DNA of 64,000 nt from Chondromyces crocatus (lineage in GTDB: Bacteria; Myxococcota_A; Polyangia; Polyangiales; Polyangiaceae). A model generated the notes under the pieces. The model ran no database searches and had not been told where the DNA came from. It saw only the letters and a list, made by a program, of their open reading frames with translations. The translations under genes and the position numbers were made by a program. The stretch is from NCBI RefSeq assembly GCF_001189295.1, contig NZ_CP012159.1, positions 4,914,525 to 4,978,524 on the forward strand, read 5' to 3'. Numbering within the stretch: the first letter of the stretch is position 1; each line of letters begins with the position of its first letter. Below, in pieces: positions 36,390 through 49,755 of the stretch.

Positions 36390-37043
36390 ATGGTGAACCT
36401 GAGCGCCGACTTTTCTCGGCAGGCGAGCCTCGCGGATGGAACGCAGGTGACGCTGCGGATGGTCCAGCCAGCGGACAGAGAGGAACTACGCCGCCAGTTC
36501 CGGCGACTCTCCCCGCAAGCACGGTACCGTCGCTTCCTCTCGCTGGCGGGCGACCTCTCCGACACGGTGCTGAGCTACCTGACCGACGTGGACGGCGTGA
36601 ACCACGTGGCGATCGTCGCCACCATCGACTCCCTCGATCTCAAGCGGGAAGAAGGCCTCGGCGTCGGCCGCTTCATCCGCCTCCCGGATGAACCCCACGT
36701 GGCCGAGGCCACGGTGACCGTCATGGATCACGCCCAGCGCAAGGGCCTGGGCCGCCTGTTGCTCGGCACGCTGGTCGAGGCCGCGCGGGAGCGTGGCATC
36801 CACCAGTTCAGGGCCACGGTGCTGGAAGAGAACGCGCCGATCCGGCACCTCCTCGAAGCGGCCGGCGCCACGTTGCGCGAGCAGGACGGGGACACCCTGG
36901 TGTTCGACGTGCGCCTCGACGACGCCGTGGTGGAAGAGGGCGTGCTCTCGACCCGGGGAGGGGAGGATCATCCCCTCCGACGGCTGCTCCGCATCGCCGC
37001 CCAGTCCCTGCTCGCCATTCGCTCCACCCTCATGGGTGAATGA
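36390..37043 (+). CDS. GNAT-family N-acetyltransferase
   Basis: A 217-residue cytosolic GNAT protein. The core has the strand VAEATVTVMDHAQRKGLGRL with the acetyl-CoA loop QRKGLG, followed by ARERGIHQFRATVLEENAPI and the last strand near FDVRL. It resembles the C-terminal acetyltransferase domain of PatZ-like enzymes, but no acyl-CoA synthetase domain is present. Start ATG at 36390, with a GTG at 36351 possible. The last 14 bp overlap the convergent transpeptidase gene. Acceptor unknown. Confidence 0.82.
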   Translation: MVNLSADFSRQASLADGTQVTLRMVQPADREELRRQFRRLSPQARYRRFLSLAGDLSDTVLSYLTDVDGVNHVAIVATIDSLDLKREEGLGVGRFIRLPDEPHVAEATVTVMDHAQRKGLGRLLLGTLVEAARERGIHQFRATVLEENAPIRHLLEAAGATLREQDGDTLVFDVRLDDAVVEEGVLSTRGGEDHPLRRLLRIAAQSLLAIRSTLMGE

Positions 37044-38742
37044 ACACCACCGTCCCTGTGAGCGAACGCGCTGCCCCGTGCCAGCCCGGCGGCACCTGAG
37101 GCTCCGTCCACCAGAACAGACGGCGCGCGTCCTCGGGCGCGAGGTTGATGCAGCCGTGGCTCTTCGGTCTCCCGAAGCTGTCGTGCCAGTACGCCCCGTG
37201 GAGCGCGTACCCATCCTGGAAGTACTGCACGTAGGGCACGTCCCGCAGCTCGAACTCCTCGCCCACCGTGTCCGAGTCCATCGTGCTCGACACGTGCTTC
37301 GTGTGGATGCGGAAGATCCCCTTGCGCGTCGCCGTCGTCTTCTCGTGATCGGCCAGGCCGGCCTCCCCCGTGGACACCAGCGTCGCGAACACCGCCGTGG
37401 TCCCCTCGTAGGCCACGAGCACCTGCTTGGTCAGGTTGATGTCGATCCAGCGCTCCCCGTTCTTCCCCCAGGCCGGCATCTTCTTCGCCGCGTCCACCCG
37501 CCCTGCGTAACGGTCATCGATCCACTGACCGTCCTTCGTCTCGTAGTGCAGCCTGCCACCGAAGAACTGCTGCTTCCCGGTGAGCGCCACCGCGCTCCGC
37601 CACTCCAGATCCCCCGCCTCCACGAGCTTCTTCGACCCATCGAGCCGCCACGTCTTGCCACCAGGGCGCCGGATGAGCGCGAACGGGAACTCGATCTCCT
37701 TGCCGATCTCCCACCCGTGGAAATCCGAGCCGCGGATCGGCCGGTAACGATCGGCGGGCAAGACGCGCAGGTCGGGGCTCACGTTGTAGCGCCGCCCCTC
37801 GTGCAGGAACGACTCCACGAACGCCATCCCGTTTCGTCGGGAGACCTCGCCGAGCTTCACATCCTCCGCGCTCTTGATCGCCCCGGAGACGTTGGGCACC
37901 TGCCGGCCCCCTTGCAGGTACCAGGGCACCCCGTCGGTGATCTTTTGCTCCCACGCCTCCAGCGCAGGCGGCGCTGGCTTGTCGGCCCATTTCATCCAGA
38001 CATCGAGCCCGTAGGTGGCCCCGCTGACCGAGTCCTTCTTCCACTTATCGATGTGCTTCTTGAGGCTCGGCTCCAGGCGCTTCAGATCCGCCTCCGTGGG
38101 CAGCCGGGCGTACGCCGGGCCCCCGCGGGTGACGACGCCGTACATGTACGGGAGCTTCTGCGTCACATCGGGCCGACGGGTCGCGGCGCGGATCACCTCG
38201 TGCTCCAGATCGAGGGTCGCCTCGCGGCCGAGGCACACGTAGCCGTGCGGCTTGAGCTTGCGCCAGCCCCCGGGACAGCCCTCGGTGCCCGCCGTGTCCC
38301 CCTCGGTCTCGACGACTGCGCCGGCGCGCAGGAAGCCCACCACCTTGGAACTCGCGGTCGGCCGCGCGTACGCCCGGACGATGAGCCCCGTGATGCCCAG
38401 CCGAGGAGCACCCTCGGCGATGGGAGGCGGCAGCGTGGTGACCCCCGCCAGGCTCACCACGTCCGGCGTCCCCGGCGGTTCGGGCGGCGGCTCGTCTTCC
38501 GCGGCCCCGGACGGGGCTCCGGTCGCTGCCGGCGTGACCTCGGCCGACCCACTTCCGGTGGGATCGGCGCTGGCGCTCAGGGCAGGAGCCCCAGCACCCG
38601 TCGATGCAGGGCTTGCGTCGGATCGGCCGCACCCCCCGGCGGCGAGCAGCAACGCTGCGAACGTCGACAACCGCAGGCGCGGGGCCGCCTGGCCTCCGCG
38701 CCCACGCGCCCGGGGGGGTGCTGTGGAGCGCGTCCGATGCAT
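37030..38742 (-). CDS. L,D-transpeptidase lipoprotein (YkuD family) with SH3-like domain
   Basis: A 570-residue lipoprotein; the lipobox LLAAGGC is about 40 residues from the ATG at 38742, followed by a Ser/Pro/Ala linker. An SH3-like domain follows (GLIVRAYARPTASSKVVGFL, with GWRKLKPHGYVCL). The C-terminal YkuD domain has HGAYWHDSFGRPKSHGCINL, giving the catalytic Cys and His. Such enzymes make 3-3 cross-links in peptidoglycan or attach proteins to it. No further gene of wall synthesis is adjacent. The long middle (about 180-400) is of unknown fold. Confidence 0.9.
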   Translation of the reverse strand: MHRTRSTAPPRARGRGGQAAPRLRLSTFAALLLAAGGCGRSDASPASTGAGAPALSASADPTGSGSAEVTPAATGAPSGAAEDEPPPEPPGTPDVVSLAGVTTLPPPIAEGAPRLGITGLIVRAYARPTASSKVVGFLRAGAVVETEGDTAGTEGCPGGWRKLKPHGYVCLGREATLDLEHEVIRAATRRPDVTQKLPYMYGVVTRGGPAYARLPTEADLKRLEPSLKKHIDKWKKDSVSGATYGLDVWMKWADKPAPPALEAWEQKITDGVPWYLQGGRQVPNVSGAIKSAEDVKLGEVSRRNGMAFVESFLHEGRRYNVSPDLRVLPADRYRPIRGSDFHGWEIGKEIEFPFALIRRPGGKTWRLDGSKKLVEAGDLEWRSAVALTGKQQFFGGRLHYETKDGQWIDDRYAGRVDAAKKMPAWGKNGERWIDINLTKQVLVAYEGTTAVFATLVSTGEAGLADHEKTTATRKGIFRIHTKHVSSTMDSDTVGEEFELRDVPYVQYFQDGYALHGAYWHDSFGRPKSHGCINLAPEDARRLFWWTEPQVPPGWHGAARSLTGTVVFIHP

Positions 38743-38864
38743 GACGCTCGGCGATTCCACGGACAGGCCAATCCGTCCAGTTTTTGATGCCTCGACCTGG
38801 GGCGAACGTGCCGCAGGACACCATCTTGGAGCGCCTGCGCCGCGCTGGGTCGTCACGCCGACAT

Positions 38865-39764
38865 CTACCGAACGACGGCCGCGAGCGCTTGGCGACCCCA
38901 TTCCGGCGAGGCCGCCGCCGTCTCGGAGCGCTCCACGTGCTCGTCGAGCAGCGCCACGAAGCCGCGCAGCGCACGATCGTAAGCCTCCCCGGCGACGAAC
39001 ACGAAGTCGTTGTGCCCTGCCTCGTCGATCCAGAGCGCCCGCTTGGGCTCGGGCGCTCTGGCGAACAGCGCCTCTCCATGGTGGAACGGCACGATGCCGT
39101 CGCGACGCCCATGGAGGATCAGCACCGGGCAGCGAGCGTCCCCGATCTTGTCGATGTTCACGTGCCGGTCACCGGGAAACAGCGGGATCCGGGTCGCGAC
39201 CCGGTATACGGACGTGAACGCGCTCTCCAGCACCAGCCCCCCCAGGGGCGCGCGGCGGGCGAGATCCACCGACGGACTCCCCCCCAGCGACCGCCCGTAG
39301 GCGATGATCCGCTCCGGCGGGTATCCCAGCGGCCCCGTGAGGTGCGCGTACGCCGCGTCGATGTCGGCGTAGAGGCCCTTCTCCGACGGGGAGCCCTCGC
39401 TGAGCCCGTAGCCCTCGTAGTCGTATGCGAACACCGAGAGTCCGAGGGCGCGCAGGCGCTCCACGAACGGTTCGATGTCGTCGAGATCCTCCGCGTTGCC
39501 GTGGCTGAAGAGCACGACGTAACGCGCCCCCCGCGTCGGCCAGTGGCGCGCGGCGATCTTCGCCCCGCCCTCGGTCGAGAGCAGCGTGATCTCCGACCCC
39601 GCGACGTAGCGCGCCGCGTGCGGCATGTAGAGGATGCGATCGGCGCCGAACAGCGCGAACAGCAGGAGCGCGCCATAGAGCGCGAGCAGGGACAGGAGGG
39701 CGCGGCGGAGCACCCGCAAGCTCCTGGACTCTCTCGTGGAGGAGCGTCGCTCGGGTTCCTTCAT
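38865..39764 (-). CDS. Membrane-anchored alpha/beta hydrolase
   Basis: A 299-residue protein with one N-terminal signal anchor (RALLSLLALYGALLLFALFG). The alpha/beta fold shows FSHGNAEDLDD (oxyanion HGN), the nucleophile elbow AYGRSLGGSPS, the acid in ILHGRRDGIVPF and the His in DEAGHNDF. It resembles bacterial BAAT/FrsA-like or ABHD13-like serine hydrolases. The ATG overlaps the stop of the upstream monooxygenase-like gene as ATGA, indicating coupled translation. Substrate unknown. Confidence 0.88.
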   Translation of the reverse strand: MKEPERRSSTRESRSLRVLRRALLSLLALYGALLLFALFGADRILYMPHAARYVAGSEITLLSTEGGAKIAARHWPTRGARYVVLFSHGNAEDLDDIEPFVERLRALGLSVFAYDYEGYGLSEGSPSEKGLYADIDAAYAHLTGPLGYPPERIIAYGRSLGGSPSVDLARRAPLGGLVLESAFTSVYRVATRIPLFPGDRHVNIDKIGDARCPVLILHGRRDGIVPFHHGEALFARAPEPKRALWIDEAGHNDFVFVAGEAYDRALRGFVALLDEHVERSETAAASPEWGRQALAAVVR

Positions 39765-40969
39765 GGGGGAGGTGGCCCGCCCTCCTTGTCGTGATTCCAC
39801 GGGAACGCGAGGGTCCCGCACGCACCCGTGAAGCGCTGGACGTGCTCGTCGGTGCCGTCCGGCGTCGCCGTGGACACGGTCGACTCGAAGGCCGCCGCCG
39901 CATCCGCGAAGCCCAGGATCTCGCACATCTCCTGGTCACCCAGGCCCCAGCCCACGCGCTCGCTCCGGGGGTTCTCGAACTCGCAGCCGAAGGTGAAACC
40001 CTCCGCGTTCTCCACACGCTGGGGCGGATCGTACGACCGCCCCTTGGCCTCGCCTTCTTGCCCGCGGCCATCGAAGAACGCGCGCCCCGCGTCCGGACCC
40101 CCGAGCTGCTCCAGGAAGAAGCGCTGCCCGAGCGTGTGGTAGTGCGGCAGCAAGTAATAGATGTCCATCTCGAGCGGCTTCCCGGTGGCACCCTGGAAGG
40201 CGTCGCTCACCTTGCACGCTCCGCTGAAGCGTGACGTGGCGCGCGGCGGAAGATCGAGGCCATGGTACGTCAGGTGGAAGGGCACGAGCTTCACCTCCAC
40301 CTCGCTTTCCGGGAGCGTGTAGAGGGTGAGCCGCACACTGCCGCTGATCGGCGTCGGGCTGGTGTTGAGCAGGTGGACATCCCCGATGATCCGCGCGTAG
40401 GGAGGGATCCTCACCGCGGCGCCGTTGGGGAAGCGCTGCACCTCCTGAGCGGCCTGGGTCGACTGCGCGTAGAGGACGCCCCCCGAGACGGCCGCCGAGA
40501 GCTGGTGGTAGTTGCGCTCGCTGCAAGGCCACACGCCGTCGGGGCCGTCGTACAGGTTGGCAGGGACGTAGGTCCAGTTGGAGTGGTGCGACGCCGCGTC
40601 CTGGGACAGCTCCACCGCGTTGACCCACAGCGCCTCGGCGTTCTGCAGCGTCCAGCTCTGACAGAGCCCGCTCACCTCTTCCCCTGGCTGGACGGTGAAC
40701 TTCTCGAACTCGTGCGCCGTCGAAGCTCCCTCGATGCGCGCGCAGTGCCCCGAGGCGGCGGCGTAGTGCCCGCTCGGACACGCCACGCAGCTCGCCGCTC
40801 CGTCGGCCACCTCGCAGGCCTGCTGACGCGCGAGGCATGTCTCGAGCAGCTCGGCGCATGCATCCTGCGGTGTGGGCCCTCCAGGGGCACCTCCCGAGGA
40901 GTCGGAGCCACAGGCGGTGAGAGCGACCAGCGACAGCGAGGTGATCAGGGCGTGTCGACGGAGCAGCAT
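39761..40969 (-). CDS. PHM-like type II copper monooxygenase lipoprotein
   Basis: A 402-residue exported lipoprotein, lipobox VALTAC with Cys20. Its body resembles the copper-dependent ascorbate monooxygenase fold of peptidylglycine alpha-hydroxylating monooxygenase. Likely ligands: HHSNWTYVP (a His pair), the later LLPHYHTLGQ (His-x-His), and a Met in GDQEMCEILGF. A short Cys-rich segment follows the lipobox (CAELLETCLARQQACEVADG). The gene is coupled by ATGA to the alpha/beta hydrolase. Substrate unknown; in PHM the enzyme hydroxylates a glycine carbon. The start at 40969 is preferred because the lipobox follows it directly. Confidence 0.75.
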   Translation of the reverse strand: MLLRRHALITSLSLVALTACGSDSSGGAPGGPTPQDACAELLETCLARQQACEVADGAASCVACPSGHYAAASGHCARIEGASTAHEFEKFTVQPGEEVSGLCQSWTLQNAEALWVNAVELSQDAASHHSNWTYVPANLYDGPDGVWPCSERNYHQLSAAVSGGVLYAQSTQAAQEVQRFPNGAAVRIPPYARIIGDVHLLNTSPTPISGSVRLTLYTLPESEVEVKLVPFHLTYHGLDLPPRATSRFSGACKVSDAFQGATGKPLEMDIYYLLPHYHTLGQRFFLEQLGGPDAGRAFFDGRGQEGEAKGRSYDPPQRVENAEGFTFGCEFENPRSERVGWGLGDQEMCEILGFADAAAAFESTVSTATPDGTDEHVQRFTGACGTLAFPWNHDKEGGPPPP

Positions 40970-41046
40970 GGGTGTCCCCCTTCGGCGGCCTCGGAGGGTA
41001 TCTGCGGCCCAGGCGGCTGAGAAGACCATGGGGAACCGCGGACGAC

Positions 41047-41826
41047 TCAACCCGCCGAGGGGGGCGCCGTCGGGCGTCCAAAGCGGAGCACCAGGCCGAG
41101 CCAGCCGCGCGCCAGGTAGAGCAGGTTGAGACCCATGTACATCCAGAACAGGAGATCGAGCCTTCCTACGAGCGCAAAGATCCAGATGTGGCTGGGATAG
41201 TGGTTGAGGAACCGAAGGAAGGTCATCACGAGGCCACCCAGCCGGGCGACGGGCGAGCGCTTGGCTGGCTGCTCCACGCTCTCGTAGTAGGCCTCGACCG
41301 TGACGGCGCGCCCGCTGAGCTCCGGGCGGCGCACGAAGTTCGTCAGCGAGATGGCCGACGCCACGATGGTGACCGCGACGATCCCGGCGATCAGGAAACG
41401 CGGATCACCAGGCGCCCAGGAAGAGACGTCGATCCCCAGGCCTCCGGTCCGGTACAGCCGACCCGCGAGCGCACCGGCGAGGAGCGTCGCCTTCAGCTCG
41501 TCGGTGAAGAAATCGAAGAGGTGGCCTTCCTTGGAGGCCAGACCTTTGTGGCGGGCCAGCATTCCATCCGCGCAGTCGAGGCAGTAGCTGATCTCGAGGA
41601 CACCGATGGCGATGAGCGCCCCGCTGGGCTCGTCGAGGAGGACCAGCAGCGCGGACGCGACCAGGAACACCAGGAGGTTCAGCAGGGTGAGCTGATTCGG
41701 TGTGACCGGGGTGCGCGCGGCCAGGGCCACTACCGCGCTGGCGAGCGGCCGCATCACGTACGTGTTGAAGAGCTGGTCGTGTCGCTTTCGGGTGCTGGTG
41801 TAGATTCGTCGCGCCTCACCGATCAT
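41047..41826 (-). CDS. CDP-alcohol phosphatidyltransferase family protein
   Basis: A 259-residue membrane protein. The family motif DGxxARxxxxxxxxGxxxDxxxD is read as DGMLARHKGLASKEGHLFDFFTD in the sequence (shown here in overlapping parts: DGMLARHKG and GHLFDFFTD). Several hydrophobic helices follow. Members join a CDP-linked lipid and an alcohol to make phospholipids such as phosphatidylinositol or archaetidyl products. The ATG at 41826 is preferred over a start about 34 codons upstream. It lies 77 bp upstream of the copper monooxygenase gene in the same direction, perhaps one operon. Confidence 0.88.
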   Translation of the reverse strand: MIGEARRIYTSTRKRHDQLFNTYVMRPLASAVVALAARTPVTPNQLTLLNLLVFLVASALLVLLDEPSGALIAIGVLEISYCLDCADGMLARHKGLASKEGHLFDFFTDELKATLLAGALAGRLYRTGGLGIDVSSWAPGDPRFLIAGIVAVTIVASAISLTNFVRRPELSGRAVTVEAYYESVEQPAKRSPVARLGGLVMTFLRFLNHYPSHIWIFALVGRLDLLFWMYMGLNLLYLARGWLGLVLRFGRPTAPPSAG

Positions 41827-41945
41827 CGCGGCGAATCCTAGCCCGATCGCGACGGACCGAGCGGCTTCCAAGCAAGCCCCGGACAGGATATCTGGGGGGT
41901 GGGTGTGGGCGCTCCTTCGCGTCCGCATGGCCTTGGAGGAGTAGA

Positions 41946-45749
<3,804 letters not shown>

Positions 45750-45780
45750 GCCGACGACCCTGATAGCGGCCCTCGCCTGA

Positions 45781-45830
45781 GGCGCCGAGCGGCAGCCGCT
45801 TCCTGAGACGCGGCTGCCCCGCTCGGCGCC
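45781..45830. terminator. Long hairpin after the M36 protease gene
   Basis: A 19-bp stem with a 2-base bulge: GGCGCCGAGCGGCAGCCGC against GCGGCTGCC, two extra bases, GCTCGGCGCC, loop about nine bases. It is not followed by a T-run but precedes the terminator at 45839 by 8 bp; together they give strong 3' structure. Confidence 0.6.
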
Positions 45831-45838
45831 CGACCCGA

Positions 45839-45867
45839 CCCCTTCCGCCCTGGCGGAGGGGGTTTTT
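45839..45867 (+). terminator. Rho-independent terminator of the M36 protease gene
   Basis: CCCCTTCCGCC pairs with GGCGGAGGGGG (one T-G pair) and is followed by TTTTT, 90 bp after the stop codon. A clear intrinsic terminator. Confidence 0.85.
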
Positions 45868-45960
45868 CGTGGCTCCCTCCCTCCGCCCGCGACCCTCGCC
45901 AAGATCGCCCAAGTGCGCCCCCCGGGGGGCCCGGCTACGCTCCGAGACCACGGGGTGACC

Positions 45961-46851
45961 ATGGAGACCACGACGAGCTCTTCCGCGCTGCGCGACCCTC
46001 CGCCACCCGAAGCGCGGATCGACCACTTCCGCCCGGAGGGCCTCGACGGCGTGCGCGTGATCCGGGTCGTGGGTGAGACCCAGATCCAGACCACCTTCAC
46101 CGAGGGGTACTCCCTCGTGGCCATCCACGGCGGCTGCTTCGAGGACCTCTACCGCCGTCGGAAGCGCCTCCGTCGCGCCGGGGACCTGAAGCTCAAGGAG
46201 CCCGGCGAGGTCCACCGCGACCTGCGCATCCTCGCCCCCTTCTCCCTCCAGGTCGCCGTCGTCGCCCCCCGCCTCGTCGAGGAAGCCGCCCTCGCCCTCG
46301 GCCTGCGAACCCCCGTGCAGTTCCTGTCCGAGCCCAGACACGACCACGAGCTGGCACGCCGCTGCGTCTTCGCGCTCCACGAAGCCCTCGCCGACGAAAC
46401 GACCGACCCCTTCACCCGGGAGACACGCCTCACCGAAGCGATCACCGAGGTCGTCGCCGCCTACGCCGAGGGAACGAAGGCACCCACGCAAGACCCCGTG
46501 CCCCGCGCCGTGCGACGCGCCCGCGAGTACCTGCACGAGACGTTCGCCGACAAGATCACCCTCGACACCCTCGCGGAGCACGGCGGCATGGACAAGTTCC
46601 ACCTCGTGCGCGCCTTCCGGGAAGCCCTCGGCGTCCCCCCCTACGAGTACCTGACCCACCTGCGGGTCGCGCGCGCAGCGTCCCTCCTCGTCGCTGGCGT
46701 CGCCCCCCGCGAGGTCGCGCAGACCGTCGGCCTCTATGACGAGAGCCAGCTCCACCGCCACTTCCGGCGCATCATGCGCACCACGCCAGGCCGCTACGCC
46801 GCGGCCCATCGCGTCCCACGCCGTTCAGGAGCGAACGCGCTCCGCCCCTGA
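45961..46851 (+). CDS. AraC-family transcription regulator
   Basis: A 296-residue regulator. The C-terminal AraC domain has two helix-turn-helices: ITLDTLAEHGGMDKFHLVRA, then FREALGVPPYEYLTHLRVAR, and the second PREVAQTVGLYDESQLHRHF ending in RTTPGRYAA. The N-terminal part is a cupin-like sensing domain (HGGCFEDLYRRRKRL, FSLQVAVVAP). The ATG at 45961 has GGGGTG upstream. It is divergent from nothing nearby and convergent with a short-chain dehydrogenase; a regulatory link to that gene is a guess. Confidence 0.88.
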   Translation: METTTSSSALRDPPPPEARIDHFRPEGLDGVRVIRVVGETQIQTTFTEGYSLVAIHGGCFEDLYRRRKRLRRAGDLKLKEPGEVHRDLRILAPFSLQVAVVAPRLVEEAALALGLRTPVQFLSEPRHDHELARRCVFALHEALADETTDPFTRETRLTEAITEVVAAYAEGTKAPTQDPVPRAVRRAREYLHETFADKITLDTLAEHGGMDKFHLVRAFREALGVPPYEYLTHLRVARAASLLVAGVAPREVAQTVGLYDESQLHRHFRRIMRTTPGRYAAAHRVPRRSGANALRP

Positions 46852-46923
46852 CCGGGCCGACCCCGGCCGACCGGGCCCGCCGCACGAGGCCTGCACCTCG
46901 ACGCGCGCCCGACCCCCTGCACC

Positions 46924-47685
46924 TCACAGAAAGATCCCGCCCGACGCCTCGATGCGCTGCCCGTTGATCCAGCGCGCCTCCTCGGAGCACAGGAACGCGA
47001 CCACCCCTCCGATGTCGTCCGGCTCGCCGATGCGCCCGAGGGCCGTCTGGCTGGCGATCGCCTCCCGCACCCCCGGGTGCGCGTCGAAGCCCGGCCGCGT
47101 GAAGTCCGTATCGATGGCGCCAGGCGCGAGCACGTTGCAGTTGATGCGGCGCGGCCCCAGCTCCTTCGCCAGGTAGCGCGTGAACGCCTCGACGGCCGCC
47201 TTGAGCGACCCGTACGCCGCGTAGCCCGGCAACGAGAACCGAGCCAGCCCGCTCGAGAAATTCACGATGCGGCCTCCATCCGAGAGGTGAGGCAAGAGCT
47301 TCTGCGTCAAGAGGTAGACCCCCTTGAAGTGGACCGCGTACAGCGCGTCGATCTCCTCCTCGGCCGTCGCGGCGATGGGGGCATTCCGCTCGATCCCGGC
47401 ATTGTTGATCAGGAAATCGAAGCTTCCGCGATCCCACTCCGTCCGGAGCCTCCCCGAAAGCTCCGTGGCGAACCCGTCGAACGACCCCGCCTTGCCGGTA
47501 TCGAGCGCCAGGGCGACCGCCTTGCGACCCTTCCCGCGGATCTCGGCGACCACCGCCTCGGCGTCCGCCTGCCGACTTTGATACGTCAGGACCACATCAT
47601 GGCCGCGCTCCGCGAGCCGCAGCGCCGTGTTCTTCCCGAGCCCGCGGCTCCCACCCGTCACGAGGGCAATCTTGTCCGTGCTCAT
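46924..47685 (-). CDS. Short-chain dehydrogenase/reductase
   Basis: A 253-residue cytosolic SDR enzyme. It has the NAD(P) loop TGGSRGLGKN, the NNAG motif in FLINNAGIERNA, the catalytic Ser in IVNFSSGLARF and the YxxxK in YAAYGSLKAA. It ends with the usual GEPDDIGGVVAFLCS and GGIFL. The closest general class is 3-oxoacyl-ACP-reductase-like or glucose dehydrogenase-like SDRs; substrate unknown. Start ATG at 47685 chosen because AGGAGA lies six bases upstream. It is convergent with the AraC regulator. Confidence 0.9.
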   Translation of the reverse strand: MSTDKIALVTGGSRGLGKNTALRLAERGHDVVLTYQSRQADAEAVVAEIRGKGRKAVALALDTGKAGSFDGFATELSGRLRTEWDRGSFDFLINNAGIERNAPIAATAEEEIDALYAVHFKGVYLLTQKLLPHLSDGGRIVNFSSGLARFSLPGYAAYGSLKAAVEAFTRYLAKELGPRRINCNVLAPGAIDTDFTRPGFDAHPGVREAIASQTALGRIGEPDDIGGVVAFLCSEEARWINGQRIEASGGIFL

Positions 47686-47991
47686 GCGCATCTCCTTCGT
47701 GGGAGAAGATGCCGCGTCCCCCCGCACCTCACTTGGGCGGTCTTGGCAGAATGTGCATCGCCCCCGCCCCGACGTGATGACCGCAGGCCTCAGCGCCGCC
47801 CCTCAGCTGAGACCGCGCAGCAGCACCACGACGGGGCCCCGACAGCGCCGACGGCGCGACCGTGCGGAGGCCGCCATGCCCCCCAATGCCCTCGATTCCC
47901 CGGGATTTCCCGCGACATGGCGACCGACCGCCTCGCGCTCCCGCCCCTGGCACGCCCCCTGCTCACTGCGACCGCCGAGGAGATGATGATC

Positions 47992-49755
47992 ATGCTCACT
48001 GGCTCTTGGCGTCGCGTTCGGTTCGCTCTCATCAGCACGGGGACCCTCTCTTGTGCAGCCCTGAACCTCGGCTGCCTCGACCCCGGCGGCCTCGATCGCG
48101 ACCTCGACGTGGACGCCACCGAGAGCCACCTGACCGTCAACGCGGCCAAGCCTGCGGCCGGCACCGTCAAGCTCGCCGGGAGCCACCAGGCTGCCATCGA
48201 CGCGGCGAAGGCCGCGGGCGGCATCGCCAACCTGGGGCCAGACACCGACGGCGACGGCCTCAGCGACGCCGACGAGATCGCCCTCGGCCTCGACCCCTTC
48301 AACGCCGACGCCGACGGCGATGGCATCCCCGATCCCATCGACCTCGACCTCGACAACGACGGCATCCCCAACGCCATCGAGTGTCACTCCGCCGCCCTCT
48401 CCCTCGCCAACGGCAGCTTCGAGCAGCCCTCGGTCCCGTCCGGCACCTACCAGCTCATCCCCAAGGCCAACATGCCCGGCTGGCAGACCACCGCCCCCGA
48501 CCAGGTCTTCGAGGTCTGGGGGACGGGCTTCCTCGGCGTCCCCGCCGCGGAAGGCCGCCAGTTCGCCGAGCTCAACGCGAACCACGTCTCCACCCTCTAC
48601 CAGGACATCAACACCACCCCTGGCCAGGTCTACCTCTACCGCTTCTACCACCGCGGCCGTCAGGGCGCGGACACCCTCGCCTTCTCCATCGGCGCCCCTG
48701 GTGCTTCCGTCGAGATCCGCCAGGTCACCACCGGCAACAGCGCCTGGCAGCTCGTCACCGGCGTCTACACCATCCCCGCCGGACAGACCGTCTCGCGCTT
48801 CTCCTTCGAGTCCGTCAGCGCTGCCGGCGGCAACCCTGGCGTCGGCAACTTCCTCGACGGCATCTCCTTCACCCCTGGCTGCACCCTCGACACCGACGGC
48901 GACGGCATCCCCGACGCCCGTGACAGCGACTCCGACAACGACGGCATCCCCGACGGCGTCGAGGCGGGCCATGGCCTCGCGGACGAAGACGGCTGGGTCT
49001 CTGGCCCCTACGGCGCCAACGGCCTCGCCGACAGCGTCGAGACCGCCATCGACTCCGGCATCATCAACTACACGGTCGCCGACACCGACGGCAACGGCAC
49101 CTACGACTTCCAGCAGGTGAACGACGACGTCGACGGCGACGGCGTCCCTGACGAAGAAGACAACTGCCCCGACGTCTACAACCCCTCCCAGATCGACAAC
49201 GACGGCGACGGCGTGGGCAACGCGTGCGACCTCGAGTGCGTCACCGTGCAGCGCGGCACCTTCGGCGACGTACAGGACTCCTTCATCAAGTCCGACAGCC
49301 TCGACTTCCCCTACGGCGCGTACCCCTACCTCCTCATCGGCCCGAAGGCGGGCACCCTCGCCACCGCCTACGTGCGCCATGACGTCTCCTTCCTTCCCCT
49401 CGGCGCCGAGATCGCCTCCGCCACCTTGACCGTGTCCTACTCGTGGCGCGCCACGAGCGGCGCCGTCGACGTCCACCGCACCCTCGCCTCCTGGAGCGAG
49501 GCGACGCTCACCTGGAACAACGCCGCGAGCTTCGACCCCGCCGTCACCAGCCAGCTCCTCGTCCCCACTGGCGCTGGCACCTCGTCCACCGACCTGACCG
49601 CGCTGGTCCAGACCTGGGTCGACGGCGTGAGCCCCAACCATGGCGTGACCTTGACCGGCGTCGACCGCACCGAGCTGCGCTCCAGCGAGCACCTCGACCT
49701 CGCCAGCCGCCCGAAGCTCGCGGTCTGCTACTACGCCCCCGACACGGAGATGTGA
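47992..49755 (+). CDS. Lipoprotein with thrombospondin-3-type calcium repeats and DNRLRE domain
   Basis: A 587-residue surface lipoprotein; lipobox ALNLGC after a short signal. Three groups of DxDxDG calcium-binding repeats (TDGDGLSDADEIALGLDPFN, DADGDGIPDPIDLDLDNDGI, then DTDGDGIPDARDSDSDNDGI and DDVDGDGVPDEEDNCPDVYN) flank a beta-sandwich with the sequence GSFEQPSVPSGTYQLIPKAN. The last 165 residues are a DNRLRE domain (GDVQDSFIKSD, then ATYVRHDV-like, LTVSYSWRATSG, LVQTWVDG). Such lipoproteins are structural or adhesive. GAGGAG lies before the ATG at 47992; in-frame ATGs at 47983 and 47986 are less likely. Confidence 0.85.
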   Translation: MLTGSWRRVRFALISTGTLSCAALNLGCLDPGGLDRDLDVDATESHLTVNAAKPAAGTVKLAGSHQAAIDAAKAAGGIANLGPDTDGDGLSDADEIALGLDPFNADADGDGIPDPIDLDLDNDGIPNAIECHSAALSLANGSFEQPSVPSGTYQLIPKANMPGWQTTAPDQVFEVWGTGFLGVPAAEGRQFAELNANHVSTLYQDINTTPGQVYLYRFYHRGRQGADTLAFSIGAPGASVEIRQVTTGNSAWQLVTGVYTIPAGQTVSRFSFESVSAAGGNPGVGNFLDGISFTPGCTLDTDGDGIPDARDSDSDNDGIPDGVEAGHGLADEDGWVSGPYGANGLADSVETAIDSGIINYTVADTDGNGTYDFQQVNDDVDGDGVPDEEDNCPDVYNPSQIDNDGDGVGNACDLECVTVQRGTFGDVQDSFIKSDSLDFPYGAYPYLLIGPKAGTLATAYVRHDVSFLPLGAEIASATLTVSYSWRATSGAVDVHRTLASWSEATLTWNNAASFDPAVTSQLLVPTGAGTSSTDLTALVQTWVDGVSPNHGVTLTGVDRTELRSSEHLDLASRPKLAVCYYAPDTEM

